Program-made: the position numbers and the translations under genes
Part shown: piece by piece, positions 15,579-23,101 of the stretch
How the letters are laid out: each line of letters opens with the position of its first letter
Position numbering within the stretch: the stretch's first letter is position 1
Notes under the pieces: model-generated
The model's input: only the letters and a program-made list of their open reading frames with translations
What the model was told of the DNA's origin: nothing
Database searches by the model: none
IMG/VR virus record: IMGVR_UViG_3300008117_000319
Coordinates: 1 to 38,571 of that record
Strand: one strand, 5' to 3'
Length of the DNA: 38,571 nt
DNA from: a virus

Positions 15579-15821
15579 ATGACTCAGAATGAACGTCTTA
15601 TCCAGTATCTTTCAACCGGTCGTACCCTCACCGCAGCTCAGGCTCGTAGCCGTTTCGGCGTCCGTAACCTTCGTGCTCGCGTGAACGACCTTCGTAACGA
15701 TGGCTTCTGCGTGTACACCAATCGCAACAGCAACGGTGTCACCTATCGCATGGGAACCCCATCCCGCGCCATCGTCGCCGCAGCCTATAACAAGGCTGGC
15801 AGCGCTCTCTTTTCCCGCTAA
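15579..15821 (+). CDS. Small winged-helix/HTH protein, 80 aa
   Basis: 80 residues: NERLIQYLSTGRTLTAAQAR, then FGVRNLRARVNDLR as a recognition-helix region, then a wing-like CVYTNRNSNGVTYRMG. This is the small helix-turn-helix family (like Pfam HTH_39) seen in many phages and bacteria. It probably binds DNA or nucleic acid as a regulator. The start at 15579 follows TAGGAG; the longer frame from 15525 would begin inside the upstream hairpin. GC-rich codons resemble those of the preceding basic protein. Confidence 0.7.
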   Translation: MTQNERLIQYLSTGRTLTAAQARSRFGVRNLRARVNDLRNDGFCVYTNRNSNGVTYRMGTPSRAIVAAAYNKAGSALFSR

Positions 15822-15834
15822 GGAAAAGTAGAAC

Positions 15835-16167
15835 ATGGACACGGTGAAGAGCATTATGGGTAATTGGTATCACATTCCTACGGCAATGGCCTTTACATAC
15901 ATGATGCTCTCACCGGCCAAGTTCTTTAAACAGGTGGACACTGTGGTTCTACAAGAACCCGATAAAGATGATGTTATTGACTGCCCCTCAGAAATTATTT
16001 GTCAAGGAGATTCTATGGAAGACATTCTGCGCGACGAACGGGTATTGAACAACATCAACATGATGATTTCTAACGCTACAAATCCTGATGTAAAACAACT
16101 TTGGGAAGTGAAGAAGGCGGAGTTTGAACGGGCACTACGTTGGAAGCGTCAGACCCGATATAACTAA
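15835..16167 (+). CDS. Hypothetical protein with strong internal start, 110 aa
   Basis: 110 residues starting MDTVKSIMGNWYHIPTAMAF, preceded by AGGAAA. A second in-frame ATG at 16015 has AAGGAG 5 bases upstream, a better ribosome site than the first; it would yield a 50-residue charged protein (MEDILRDERVLNNINMM). Either a shorter product is the real one or both are made. No family recognised. Confidence 0.5.
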   Translation: MDTVKSIMGNWYHIPTAMAFTYMMLSPAKFFKQVDTVVLQEPDKDDVIDCPSEIICQGDSMEDILRDERVLNNINMMISNATNPDVKQLWEVKKAEFERALRWKRQTRYN

Positions 16168-16171
16168 AAAT

Positions 16172-16459
16172 ATGATTAAGAAAAATCTAGACTTCGTGAA
16201 GTCTGTCGGCGAAAGTATGGCGAATGAATATTCCATTAATTGGGAAAGTTGGACAGAAGAAGAAACGAAGCGAATTGAAAAAGAAGCAAACATTTCCATG
16301 AAGTTTTATGAAAAGCTGTTCAGAGAATTCAATATAGATAACGAAGAACATACCGTTGAAATGTTTGAAGATATACTTGAAAATCTTGTATCAGGATATG
16401 TTTTACTATCCATTATCAATAGAAAAAAGGCGGTAGATGAGCTATTGTCTAGTGTGTGA
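16172..16459 (+). CDS. Hypothetical helical protein, 95 aa
   Basis: 95 residues, charged and probably all-helical: MIKKNLDFVKSVGESMANEY, then EEETKRIEKEANISMKFYEKL. The ATG at 16172 follows the previous stop by four bases and has no clear ribosome site, so coupling is likely. A longer frame from a TTG at 16124 overlaps the previous gene and is less likely. The stop lies in the inverted repeat that holds the next late promoter. Function unknown. Confidence 0.5.
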   Translation: MIKKNLDFVKSVGESMANEYSINWESWTEEETKRIEKEANISMKFYEKLFREFNIDNEEHTVEMFEDILENLVSGYVLLSIINRKKAVDELLSSV

Positions 16460-16486
16460 GTATAAATAGTAGTGTCTTTATACTCA
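16457..16486 (+). promoter_or_regulatory. Late promoter TATAAATA embedded in a 10-bp perfect inverted repeat
   Basis: TATAAATAG starts at 16461. Arms TGAGTATAAA (16457-16466) and TTTATACTCA (16477-16486) are perfect complements around 10 nt. The left arm begins at the stop codon of the previous gene. It could serve as terminator and late promoter at once. The next gene starts at 16503. Confidence 0.6.
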
Positions 16487-16502
16487 GAGATGGTTGAAAC
16501 TT

Positions 16503-18287
16503 ATGGTTAGTAAACAAAATAAGCATTTAGAACACCTCGAAGATGATATCATCAACTTAGGTTATAAAGGCGCCCAACAATCCATAGCGTTTGTTGAGGC
16601 GCTTTTGCAGCTGTTTCAGGGAGCTGCCAATACAGGGGTTAACGTCACAGTGAAATGGGACGGAGCCCCTGCTGTTGTTGCGGGACGAGACCCAGAAACA
16701 GGCTTATTTTTCGTTGCTACAAAACACGGTGCCTTTGCCAAAACACCCAAACTCTGCTTCTCAGAAGCCATGGTGGACATGTATCATGAAGGGGGTTTGG
16801 CAGACACGTTGAAAACATGTTTCCGAGAACTACAACCCTTGAACATGAAAGATGTTCTACAAGGGGATGTCATGTTTACGCCCGCCACAAAAAAGATGCA
16901 GGTCATTGACGGTGAAGAATACATCACATTCAAGCCTAACACCATTGTGTATGCTATACCCACCCAGGATCCTTTGTCTGAAAAGATACGAAATAGCAAT
17001 CTTGGAATTGTCTTTCATACTAAATATTTAGGTACGGGACCGGTAAATACTTTATCTGCCTCGTTTGGTGTTGACACAAGCCGGCTAAAATCTAGAACCG
17101 CCTGGATTGAGGATGCGACATACAAGGACTTGTCCGGAAAAATGACGCTGACGGCACAGGAAACTCGTACGGTTAGTACAAAATTAGCCTCCGCCAAAAC
17201 CAACGCCATAGCAGTACGAAAATTTCTTGACGAACTCTCAACACAAAACACCGACCTCACGGTTGGTTACATGTTTAAGATATTCGTTAATCGTTTGGTT
17301 CGCGCCAACACCCCTATAACACGGAAAAGTCTTTCTGGGTTAGAACCTTTTGTTATCAGTAGAATTACTGAAAAAGAAGCAGGGGTGAAAACAAGTGCAG
17401 CAAAAATGCGTTATGCGGGATTACGTAAAGAGATTCAGGAATATTTACGGGTGAATAGTTCAAATCTTCGAACTATGTTTTCATTATACGAAGATTTATT
17501 GATGATGAAAAATATTCTTGTTAAGAAGTTGAATGGAGCACAAGGCATTCCTACGTTTATTGAAACAGAGAAAGGATTTAAGGTGACAGATCCTGAAGGA
17601 TATGTTGCCATTGATAAAAAAGGAAATGCTGTAAAGTTAGTGAATAGAATGGAGTTTTCAGCAGCAAATTTCAATGCAGTAAAAGATTGGACAGGACCTG
17701 CTCCTGTTGCTCCTGAATTGAATACGCCATTGAAAACTATGGTGTTTGCTTTTGGAAGAATGAATCCTCCAACTATAGGTCATGAAAAACTTATAAAGAA
17801 AGTATTGGAGACGGCACGAACAGAAAAAGGTGAGTATGTCATCGTGCTTTCAAAAACTCAGAAATCACCTAAGGATCCGTTGGACCCAGAAACAAAATTG
17901 AAGTTTGCGAAAAAGATGTTTCCTCGTGTCAATCTTGAATTGGCAACTCAACAAATGCCCACAATGTTTGGGTGGTTGAAAAAGTTTTACGAAGAACAAT
18001 ATGATAAAGTTATCATGATAGGTGGGTCTGATAGAGTGCGGGAATATCAAGAACTCCTTAATAAGTATAATGGAAAAGCTGACCAATATACCTTTAAAGT
18101 TCTTGAAGTAATATCCGCCGGCGAACGTGACCCTGATGCTGATGGAGCATCAGGTATGTCGGCAAGTAAAATGCGTGAGTATGCTAAAAATGATGACTTT
18201 AAAAATTTCAAGCGAGGGCTTCCATCAACGTTACGTGAAGCCGAAGCAAAACAACTCATGGACGCCGTACAGGCAGGTATGGAATAA
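16503..18287 (+). CDS. DUF6267-type fusion: ligase-fold nucleotidyltransferase domain plus NMNAT-like adenylyltransferase domain
   Basis: 594 residues. The N-terminal part carries KWDGAP (K51-W-D-G54), which matches motif I (KxDG) of covalent nucleotidyltransferases (DNA/RNA ligases), then LQGDVMFTP and ITFKPNTIVYAI, plausible counterparts of motifs III and IV. The C-terminal part has GRMNPPTIGH (418-427), the phosphate-binding motif of NMNAT/cytidylyltransferase folds, and SGMSASKMR (550-558), the ISxSxxR-like signature. Related proteins are widespread but uncharacterised in T4-like phages (I recall them as DUF6267). A late promoter precedes it and the next virion gene overlaps it by one base (TAATG). 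It may act in RNA or NAD metabolism. Both motif sets are clear; activity is unproven. The start is the ATG at 16503. Confidence 0.75.
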   Translation: MVSKQNKHLEHLEDDIINLGYKGAQQSIAFVEALLQLFQGAANTGVNVTVKWDGAPAVVAGRDPETGLFFVATKHGAFAKTPKLCFSEAMVDMYHEGGLADTLKTCFRELQPLNMKDVLQGDVMFTPATKKMQVIDGEEYITFKPNTIVYAIPTQDPLSEKIRNSNLGIVFHTKYLGTGPVNTLSASFGVDTSRLKSRTAWIEDATYKDLSGKMTLTAQETRTVSTKLASAKTNAIAVRKFLDELSTQNTDLTVGYMFKIFVNRLVRANTPITRKSLSGLEPFVISRITEKEAGVKTSAAKMRYAGLRKEIQEYLRVNSSNLRTMFSLYEDLLMMKNILVKKLNGAQGIPTFIETEKGFKVTDPEGYVAIDKKGNAVKLVNRMEFSAANFNAVKDWTGPAPVAPELNTPLKTMVFAFGRMNPPTIGHEKLIKKVLETARTEKGEYVIVLSKTQKSPKDPLDPETKLKFAKKMFPRVNLELATQQMPTMFGWLKKFYEEQYDKVIMIGGSDRVREYQELLNKYNGKADQYTFKVLEVISAGERDPDADGASGMSASKMREYAKNDDFKNFKRGLPSTLREAEAKQLMDAVQAGME

Positions 18288-19681
18288 TGGCACAATATAT
18301 TAAGCCGCAAGATGTACAAGATGGAGAACAACGCTATGAAGTTGTCATGCTTGCAGCAGGCAAGGATGGTAGTGTGGTTGAAGCCACGAATCCCTTACCT
18401 GTTACAGGCGGTTATGGCAATAACAATTCATTACTAGTATCTCTGGGCGGCACAAACCTCGATGCGTTTGGTCGCCTTCGTATCTCTGAACCACATACAC
18501 TTGCTGATTATAGTCATACCTACGGAGAAGAAGTTGAACTCTTAACTGCATCAAGTGGATCAGGAACAAAAACTCTCCGAGCCAATGAAGCATCAGTTCG
18601 TTTAACTGTGGGCACAGGCGATGGTGATTTCGTAGTGCATCAAAGTAGAATGCATCATCACTACATGCCAGGAAAAAGTCAATTGGCATTGATGAGTTTC
18701 ATGTTCGGTAACGCCCGAGCCAATACAGTAAAGCGTGTGGGATTATTCGGAGAAGAAGATGGCGTATATTTTCAACAAGCTGGTAATGGCACTTTACAAT
18801 TTGTGAAGCGCACAAGTATTAGCGGATCTGTGGTTGATGAAACACCCATCAATCAAGCAAACTGGAACGTAGATAAGTGTGACGGAACAGGCGCATCAGG
18901 ATTTGATTTAGAAATCACTGCTACTCAACTGTTTTTCTGTGATTATCAATGGCTAGGTGTGGGACGTTTGCGTGTAGGATTTGTGCATAACGGCGAGTTC
19001 ATTGTGGCTCATGAATTCACACATAGTAATACCTTATCTACTGTATATTGGAGAAATCCTAACCTTCCCATTCGTTGTGAAATTCGTAACATCGGTACAG
19101 CTGTTGGAACTGCCTTCATGGATCAAGTGTGTTCCACAGTGATGTCAGAAGGGGGATACATTGAATCGGGTGTGAATTTCAGTAATTATGCGGAAAACAT
19201 TCTCCTATCAAAAGGATCTCCTGCCGCGGCAAAATGTTTAATGGCTATTCGCTTAACTGACACCTATCAATCCCTACCTAACAGAAGTGTTGTTCGCTTA
19301 ACAGATATGAATATATTGTCTGATGGTGCATCCATTGTGTTTGAATTATGGCGCCTCCCCGGAGATGCCAACATCACGGGCGGTAGTTGGGTGGCGGCTA
19401 ACAGCTCCTCTGTAGTAGAATACAACATCACGGCAGGCACTAGCTTCAATACTACAGGTGGTGAATTGTTTGCAAGTGGATTCGTTGCTGCCAACAAGCC
19501 ATCAGGAAAACAATCCTCTGGTGGCAATAGTATTGCCGATCCCATCAAGGCAAAACGTGCCTATATCAGTCAAAACATCACATCTACTGAAAGTAACATT
19601 TTTGCTTTAGTTGCCAGAAACTTAAGCACTACTGCTGATACCAATGCCTTTGCATCAATGCAATGGCGCGAAACTCGTTAA
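18287..19681 (+). CDS. Phage structural (virion) protein, 464 aa
   Basis: 464 residues, rich in Gly, Ser, Thr and Asn. It contains DAFGRLRISEPHTLADYSH and HHYMPGKSQLALMSF, which I recognise from virion proteins of many marine phages (FGRLRVSEP... PGKSQ). The C-terminal half is beta-rich. It is probably a fibre, baseplate-associated or capsid decoration protein. It overlaps the preceding fusion gene by one base and precedes the endolysin, which fits late expression. The exact virion role is unknown. Confidence 0.7.
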   Translation: MAQYIKPQDVQDGEQRYEVVMLAAGKDGSVVEATNPLPVTGGYGNNNSLLVSLGGTNLDAFGRLRISEPHTLADYSHTYGEEVELLTASSGSGTKTLRANEASVRLTVGTGDGDFVVHQSRMHHHYMPGKSQLALMSFMFGNARANTVKRVGLFGEEDGVYFQQAGNGTLQFVKRTSISGSVVDETPINQANWNVDKCDGTGASGFDLEITATQLFFCDYQWLGVGRLRVGFVHNGEFIVAHEFTHSNTLSTVYWRNPNLPIRCEIRNIGTAVGTAFMDQVCSTVMSEGGYIESGVNFSNYAENILLSKGSPAAAKCLMAIRLTDTYQSLPNRSVVRLTDMNILSDGASIVFELWRLPGDANITGGSWVAANSSSVVEYNITAGTSFNTTGGELFASGFVAANKPSGKQSSGGNSIADPIKAKRAYISQNITSTESNIFALVARNLSTTADTNAFASMQWRETR

Positions 19682-19700
19682 CTCTAACCGGAACAAATAA

Positions 19701-20300
19701 ATGGATATTCAAAAGCTCAAGGGACATGTTCCCGATACTGTAATCGCACAAATTCCAGAAGTCATGGAAAAGTTTCAAATCAATACCCCACTTCGTTTAT
19801 GCCACTTCTTGTCACAATGTGGACATGAATCAGGCAACTTCAAGGCAGTCAATGAAAATTTGAACTATGGCGCCAAGGGATTGTTGGGATTGTTCAAGAA
19901 GTATTTCCCAACCGAAGCCAAGGCATTGGAATACGAACGTAAGCCTGAAAAGATTGCCAATCTTATTTACGGCGGTCGTATGGGTAATGGTCCAGAAGCC
20001 TCAGGTGAAGGATACAAGTATCGTGGTCGTGGCTACATTCAATTGACAGGTAAGGATAACTATGGTGCCTTTGATAAGGTGGTACCAGAAAACATTCTTG
20101 AAACACCTGATTTGGTTGCCACCAAGTATCCCCTTCTTTCAGCCGCTTGGTTCTGGAACTCACGTGGATTGAATGCCTTGTCAGACAAGGGTGCCACAGA
20201 TGCCGATGTCACAGCCATCACAAAGAAAGTAAACGGTGGTACTATTGGCTTGGCAGATAGAATCAAGCACTTCAAAGAATTCTACGCTTTGTTGAAGTAA
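19701..20300 (+). CDS. Endolysin, glycoside hydrolase family 19
   Basis: 199 residues, a single GH19 (chitinase/lysozyme-like) domain. The catalytic acids are likely E43 in CGHESGNF and E103 in SGEGYKYRGRGYIQLTG. The closing part SAAWFWNSRGLN and TKKVNGGTIGL are typical of phage GH19 lysins. It cleaves peptidoglycan glycan strands at lysis. There is no signal peptide, so it needs a holin. The next gene encodes a membrane coiled-coil protein that may be part of the lysis set. Confidence 0.92.
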   Translation: MDIQKLKGHVPDTVIAQIPEVMEKFQINTPLRLCHFLSQCGHESGNFKAVNENLNYGAKGLLGLFKKYFPTEAKALEYERKPEKIANLIYGGRMGNGPEASGEGYKYRGRGYIQLTGKDNYGAFDKVVPENILETPDLVATKYPLLSAAWFWNSRGLNALSDKGATDADVTAITKKVNGGTIGLADRIKHFKEFYALLK

Positions 20301-20326
20301 TAAATAATTAAAAAGAGGACCTTTCC

Positions 20327-20953
20327 ATGTTGACAAAGAATTTAAAATATATGATTGCAATATCCATATCATTATGGGTCATCTTTGTCTACATGGATGG
20401 TCGTAGTAAAGATAAAATGCAGGAGTATATTGATAACTACAAGATATTCCAAGCACAAGCAGATTCAGCAGTAAAGTTTGCTGATAGTTTGAAAACACAA
20501 ATCATCATTGAAGAAACTGAAGCAAAACTTGCACAAGACAAAGCCAGTGAATATGCCCAAGATGTACTAGAATTACGAAACACAACGTCTATATTACAAA
20601 GTAGACGAGCTGCTTTATTGAAAGAAACCGAAATGCCGCAGACTGTCACGGATTCTTTATCGCACATGACATCAATCATCTCGCTTCAAGATTCAATCAT
20701 TGAACAACAAGAAAATACAATAGATACACAAGATGCACAAATTGGACAATTAAACAAAGCTCTACAAAATAAAGACAACGCAATATTCTTACTTACAACG
20801 TCCCGTGACAGTCTGCAAAAGGTTGTATTAAACATTCCCCCAGCACCGAAAAATCCCAACAAGATGTTTGGCATTCCTTTACCCAGTAGAAAGGTAATGG
20901 CCGTTACAGGATTTATAGCAGGTGCCATAACTACTTCGGTACTACTAAAATGA
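20327..20953 (+). CDS. Membrane-anchored coiled-coil protein, i-spanin/holin candidate
   Basis: 208 residues. A hydrophobic segment at about residues 8-24 (MIAISISLWVIFVYM) is followed by a long Gln/Asp/Ser-rich coiled coil (about 28-165), then a Pro-rich PPAPKNPNK and a second hydrophobic segment at the C-terminus (VTGFIAGAITTSVLL). The N-anchor plus coiled coil, directly after the endolysin, fits an inner-membrane spanin. The C-terminal hydrophobic end is unusual for spanins, so a tail or baseplate role is also possible. Confidence 0.55.
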   Translation: MLTKNLKYMIAISISLWVIFVYMDGRSKDKMQEYIDNYKIFQAQADSAVKFADSLKTQIIIEETEAKLAQDKASEYAQDVLELRNTTSILQSRRAALLKETEMPQTVTDSLSHMTSIISLQDSIIEQQENTIDTQDAQIGQLNKALQNKDNAIFLLTTSRDSLQKVVLNIPPAPKNPNKMFGIPLPSRKVMAVTGFIAGAITTSVLLK

Positions 20954-21177
20954 AAAAAATGAAAAATCCCTGTTGGAAAGGATATCAATCAATTGGTACA
21001 AAAATGAAGAACGGCAAAGAAGTTCCTAACTGCGTTCCCATTAAAGAACAAGTCGAAGAAAAAATTTCGCTATTAACGTTTAAAGATTTCTTGGCATGGG
21101 TGAAAGACTCATACAAGAATAATCCTGAGCCTAAGATTGATGATGCACACAGAACTAATCCCATGGGTACCGCATGA
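20950..21177 (+). CDS. Small protein with CWKGYQ...NCVP motif, 75 aa
   Basis: 75 residues. The N-terminus NPCWKGYQSIGTKMKNGK and PNCVP form a motif I know from many T4-like marine phage proteins of unknown function. A LLTFKDFL stretch (about 41-48) resembles the T4 capsid-targeting core. It overlaps both neighbours by four bases (ATGA). It may be a packaged head protein. Confidence 0.6.
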   Translation: MKKMKNPCWKGYQSIGTKMKNGKEVPNCVPIKEQVEEKISLLTFKDFLAWVKDSYKNNPEPKIDDAHRTNPMGTA

Positions 21178-21791
21178 AAAATGAATGGGGCACTCCGGAG
21201 CTAACACGCAAGTGGCTCAAACAAACACCCGGTCAACATCCCAAGAAAACAAAAACCTTTAAGGAATTTGTTGAAATTGAGATGTGTGACACACTTGCCC
21301 CATATATGGATAATGAAATTGATTTATCCGATCCCTCTGATGATGAATTGTTACAAGAGTTAGAAGTCATGTATGATGAGATGTCAGAAGAAGAATGGGA
21401 AGACCTACTTCAAGATTATGAAATGGATGAAGAAGTATTGATGGAAAAGGGGTTGACACCCATGGGCAGAATTAAAAAACGCTTCTCTGCCATACGTTCT
21501 CGTCATAAAAGAAATCTATATAAGAACATGGCATTGAATCGTTCCGCCTCACCGCAACGTATTCAACAACGTGCAAAGTTGGCAGCGCGTAGAATGATGT
21601 ATAAGAGAATTCTACGTAATCGTCCCAGAACATCATTGTCTCCTGCAGAAAAATCTCGTATTGAAACATTGATGAAGCGCGTACCATTTCAGGCATTCAT
21701 TGCGCGTCAAACTATCCGCTTACGCCCTAACTTACGAAAGATAGAAATGAAGCGCATTGCTAACAGAAGAACACGAAAAAGAAAAAAATAA
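21174..21791 (+). CDS. Acidic-basic protein, putative internal head protein, 205 aa
   Basis: 205 residues in three parts: a basic N-terminus with TFKEFVEIE (about 30-38), an acidic middle (DLSDPSDDELLQELEVMYDE), and a very basic C-terminal half ending RIANRRTRKRKK, with SASPQRIQQRAKLAARR in the middle. TFKEFVEIE resembles the T4 capsid-targeting and prohead-protease site (cleavage after L/I/V-x-E). A basic domain packaged with DNA would fit. Similar Arg/Lys-rich proteins occur in T4-like cyanophages. Function unproven. Confidence 0.5.
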   Translation: MKNEWGTPELTRKWLKQTPGQHPKKTKTFKEFVEIEMCDTLAPYMDNEIDLSDPSDDELLQELEVMYDEMSEEEWEDLLQDYEMDEEVLMEKGLTPMGRIKKRFSAIRSRHKRNLYKNMALNRSASPQRIQQRAKLAARRMMYKRILRNRPRTSLSPAEKSRIETLMKRVPFQAFIARQTIRLRPNLRKIEMKRIANRRTRKRKK

Positions 21792-21807
21792 ACTATAGGA
21801 ACAAGAC

Positions 21808-22113
21808 ATGCTATCATTCAGAGAATTCATCACAGAAGCCGCTCCTGCCTGGCAACGAAAAGAAGGTAAAAGTGCGTCAGGCGGATTAAATAGAAAAGGC
21901 ATTGCATCATATCGCCGTGAAAATCCCGGCAGTAAGTTGTCTATGGCTGTAACCACAAAACCCTCCAAATTGAAGGCGGGAAGTAAAGCAGCCAAACGGA
22001 GAAAGAGTTTCTGTGCCAGAATGGGCGGAATGAAGAAAAGATTAACTTCAGCCAAGACGGCCAGAGACCCAAATTCTCGTATCAACAAAGCACTTCGTAA
22101 ATGGAATTGCTAA
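21808..22113 (+). CDS. Small basic DUF6321-type protein, 101 aa
   Basis: 101 residues. MLSFREFITEAAP at the N-terminus looks like a T4 capsid-targeting sequence with a prohead protease site (ITE before A). The rest is basic: SGGLNRKGIASYRREN, then TTKPSKLKAGSKAAKRRK and SFCARMGGMKKR, which I recall as the DUF6321 family of phages. It probably binds DNA and may be packaged in the head. AGGAAC precedes the start. Confidence 0.65.
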   Translation: MLSFREFITEAAPAWQRKEGKSASGGLNRKGIASYRRENPGSKLSMAVTTKPSKLKAGSKAAKRRKSFCARMGGMKKRLTSAKTARDPNSRINKALRKWNC

Positions 22114-22117
22114 TTCA

Positions 22118-22125
22118 TATAAATA
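22118..22125 (+). promoter_or_regulatory. T4-type late promoter octamer TATAAATA
   Basis: TATAAATAG, 27 bases before the ATG at 22152; AGGAAG (22141-22146) provides the ribosome site. Confidence 0.65.
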
Positions 22126-22151
22126 GTCATATAATTTTTTAGGAAGTGCAT

Positions 22152-22736
22152 ATGCAAACATTAGAACGTGAAAATCTTGGGGAGAACTTCGATTTATCCA
22201 AATTGGAACTTCTTGTTCGATTGGGATTGATGCCGTTACAAACACTCCCCATTTTACGTAGAGCATTATATAGAATTCAAAGTGGTACAATGTTAACTCC
22301 TGATGACCGTATGGTTATTGCAACACTTCTAAATAAGTTAATGAGTATGTCTTTTGATGATTCTGCAATATTTCAACGAATGCGTACCATAGTCACCCAA
22401 ACACGGAACCCTGCCATGGAATCAATAGTTACTGAAAAAAGTGATGAAACGTTAAAGCGTATGCCAGAAGGAATGTTATCCACCTTGGCTACCAATGTAA
22501 AGAGTAAAGAACGCGCAGGGGGTAAACTCTCTCCTGAAGATAAGCGCGTGGCAAGTCGTGCCAAAGCTGAACTTCGCCGCCGTCGTGATAATGCAAAAGG
22601 TATGAGAGAAAGCTACGAAAATGCATTTCTTTCAACCATGAAGGAATACGGCATCACGAATATTGCAGATTTGCCAAAAGAAAATGTAAAAGAATTTTTC
22701 AATAAAGTCGAACACCTCTATAATTCAGGAGAATAA
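22152..22736 (+). CDS. Conserved phage protein, 194 aa
   Basis: 194 residues, mostly helical: LELLVRLGLMPLQTLPILRR, then VATLLNKLMSMSFDD-like central helices, then a basic KSKERAGGKLSPEDKRVASR and KAELRRRRDNAKGM. Short proteins with this layout occur next to fibre genes of T4-like marine phages. ATG 22152 is preferred to the GTG at 22146, which lies in the ribosome site. A basic region suggests nucleic-acid or capsid contact; function unknown. Confidence 0.55.
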   Translation: MQTLERENLGENFDLSKLELLVRLGLMPLQTLPILRRALYRIQSGTMLTPDDRMVIATLLNKLMSMSFDDSAIFQRMRTIVTQTRNPAMESIVTEKSDETLKRMPEGMLSTLATNVKSKERAGGKLSPEDKRVASRAKAELRRRRDNAKGMRESYENAFLSTMKEYGITNIADLPKENVKEFFNKVEHLYNSGE

Positions 22737-22739
22737 CAT

Positions 22740-23090
22740 ATGTCAGGCTGGGGTAAAGCAGACGATAAAACATCGTCAGGTACAATAACATTAACAGCAC
22801 CTACCATCACATTCAACGGCGCTACTGCTCATGCCGCTGGTGTCATCACATCAAATAGTCATCCGTTTCAAACAGGCGATGCCGTAGTATATTCAAACGG
22901 TGGCGGCACATCAATTGTAGGACTCACATCAGGTTCAACATATTATGTTGTGAATCTTTCAACAAACACACTAGGATTAGCTGCAACTGAAGCAAACGCA
23001 TTGCTCGGCAGCATTCTTGCCACAACTGACGGACAGGTTCTTCAACAGGATTCACAACTGAAGCAGCACCAGGCGACTTCATTCGTGTAG
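22740..23090 (+). pseudogene. Fibre-like structural protein, 5' part ending in a frameshift
   Basis: 116 residues as read, but only the first 98 look genuine. MSGWGKADDKTSSGTITLT opens the protein. The module VVYSNGGGTSIVGLTSGSTYYVV is repeated in the downstream ORF (VVYNNGGGTSATGLTSGTTYYV), so the two belong together. Near 23031-23036 the frame must slip by -1: LATTDG joins TGSSTGFTTEAAPGDF in the other frame. No X-XXY-YYZ slippery heptamer is visible, so a lost base (real or a sequencing error) is likeliest. Combined length would be about 490 residues. Confidence 0.7.
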
Positions 23091-23101
23091 GAGACCAAGA
23101 A

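Noticed and set aside
23031-23042. Programmed -1 ribosomal frameshift in the fibre gene
   Set aside because: No X-XXY-YYZ heptamer or clear downstream stem is visible; a lost base is simpler. Not excluded without read data.
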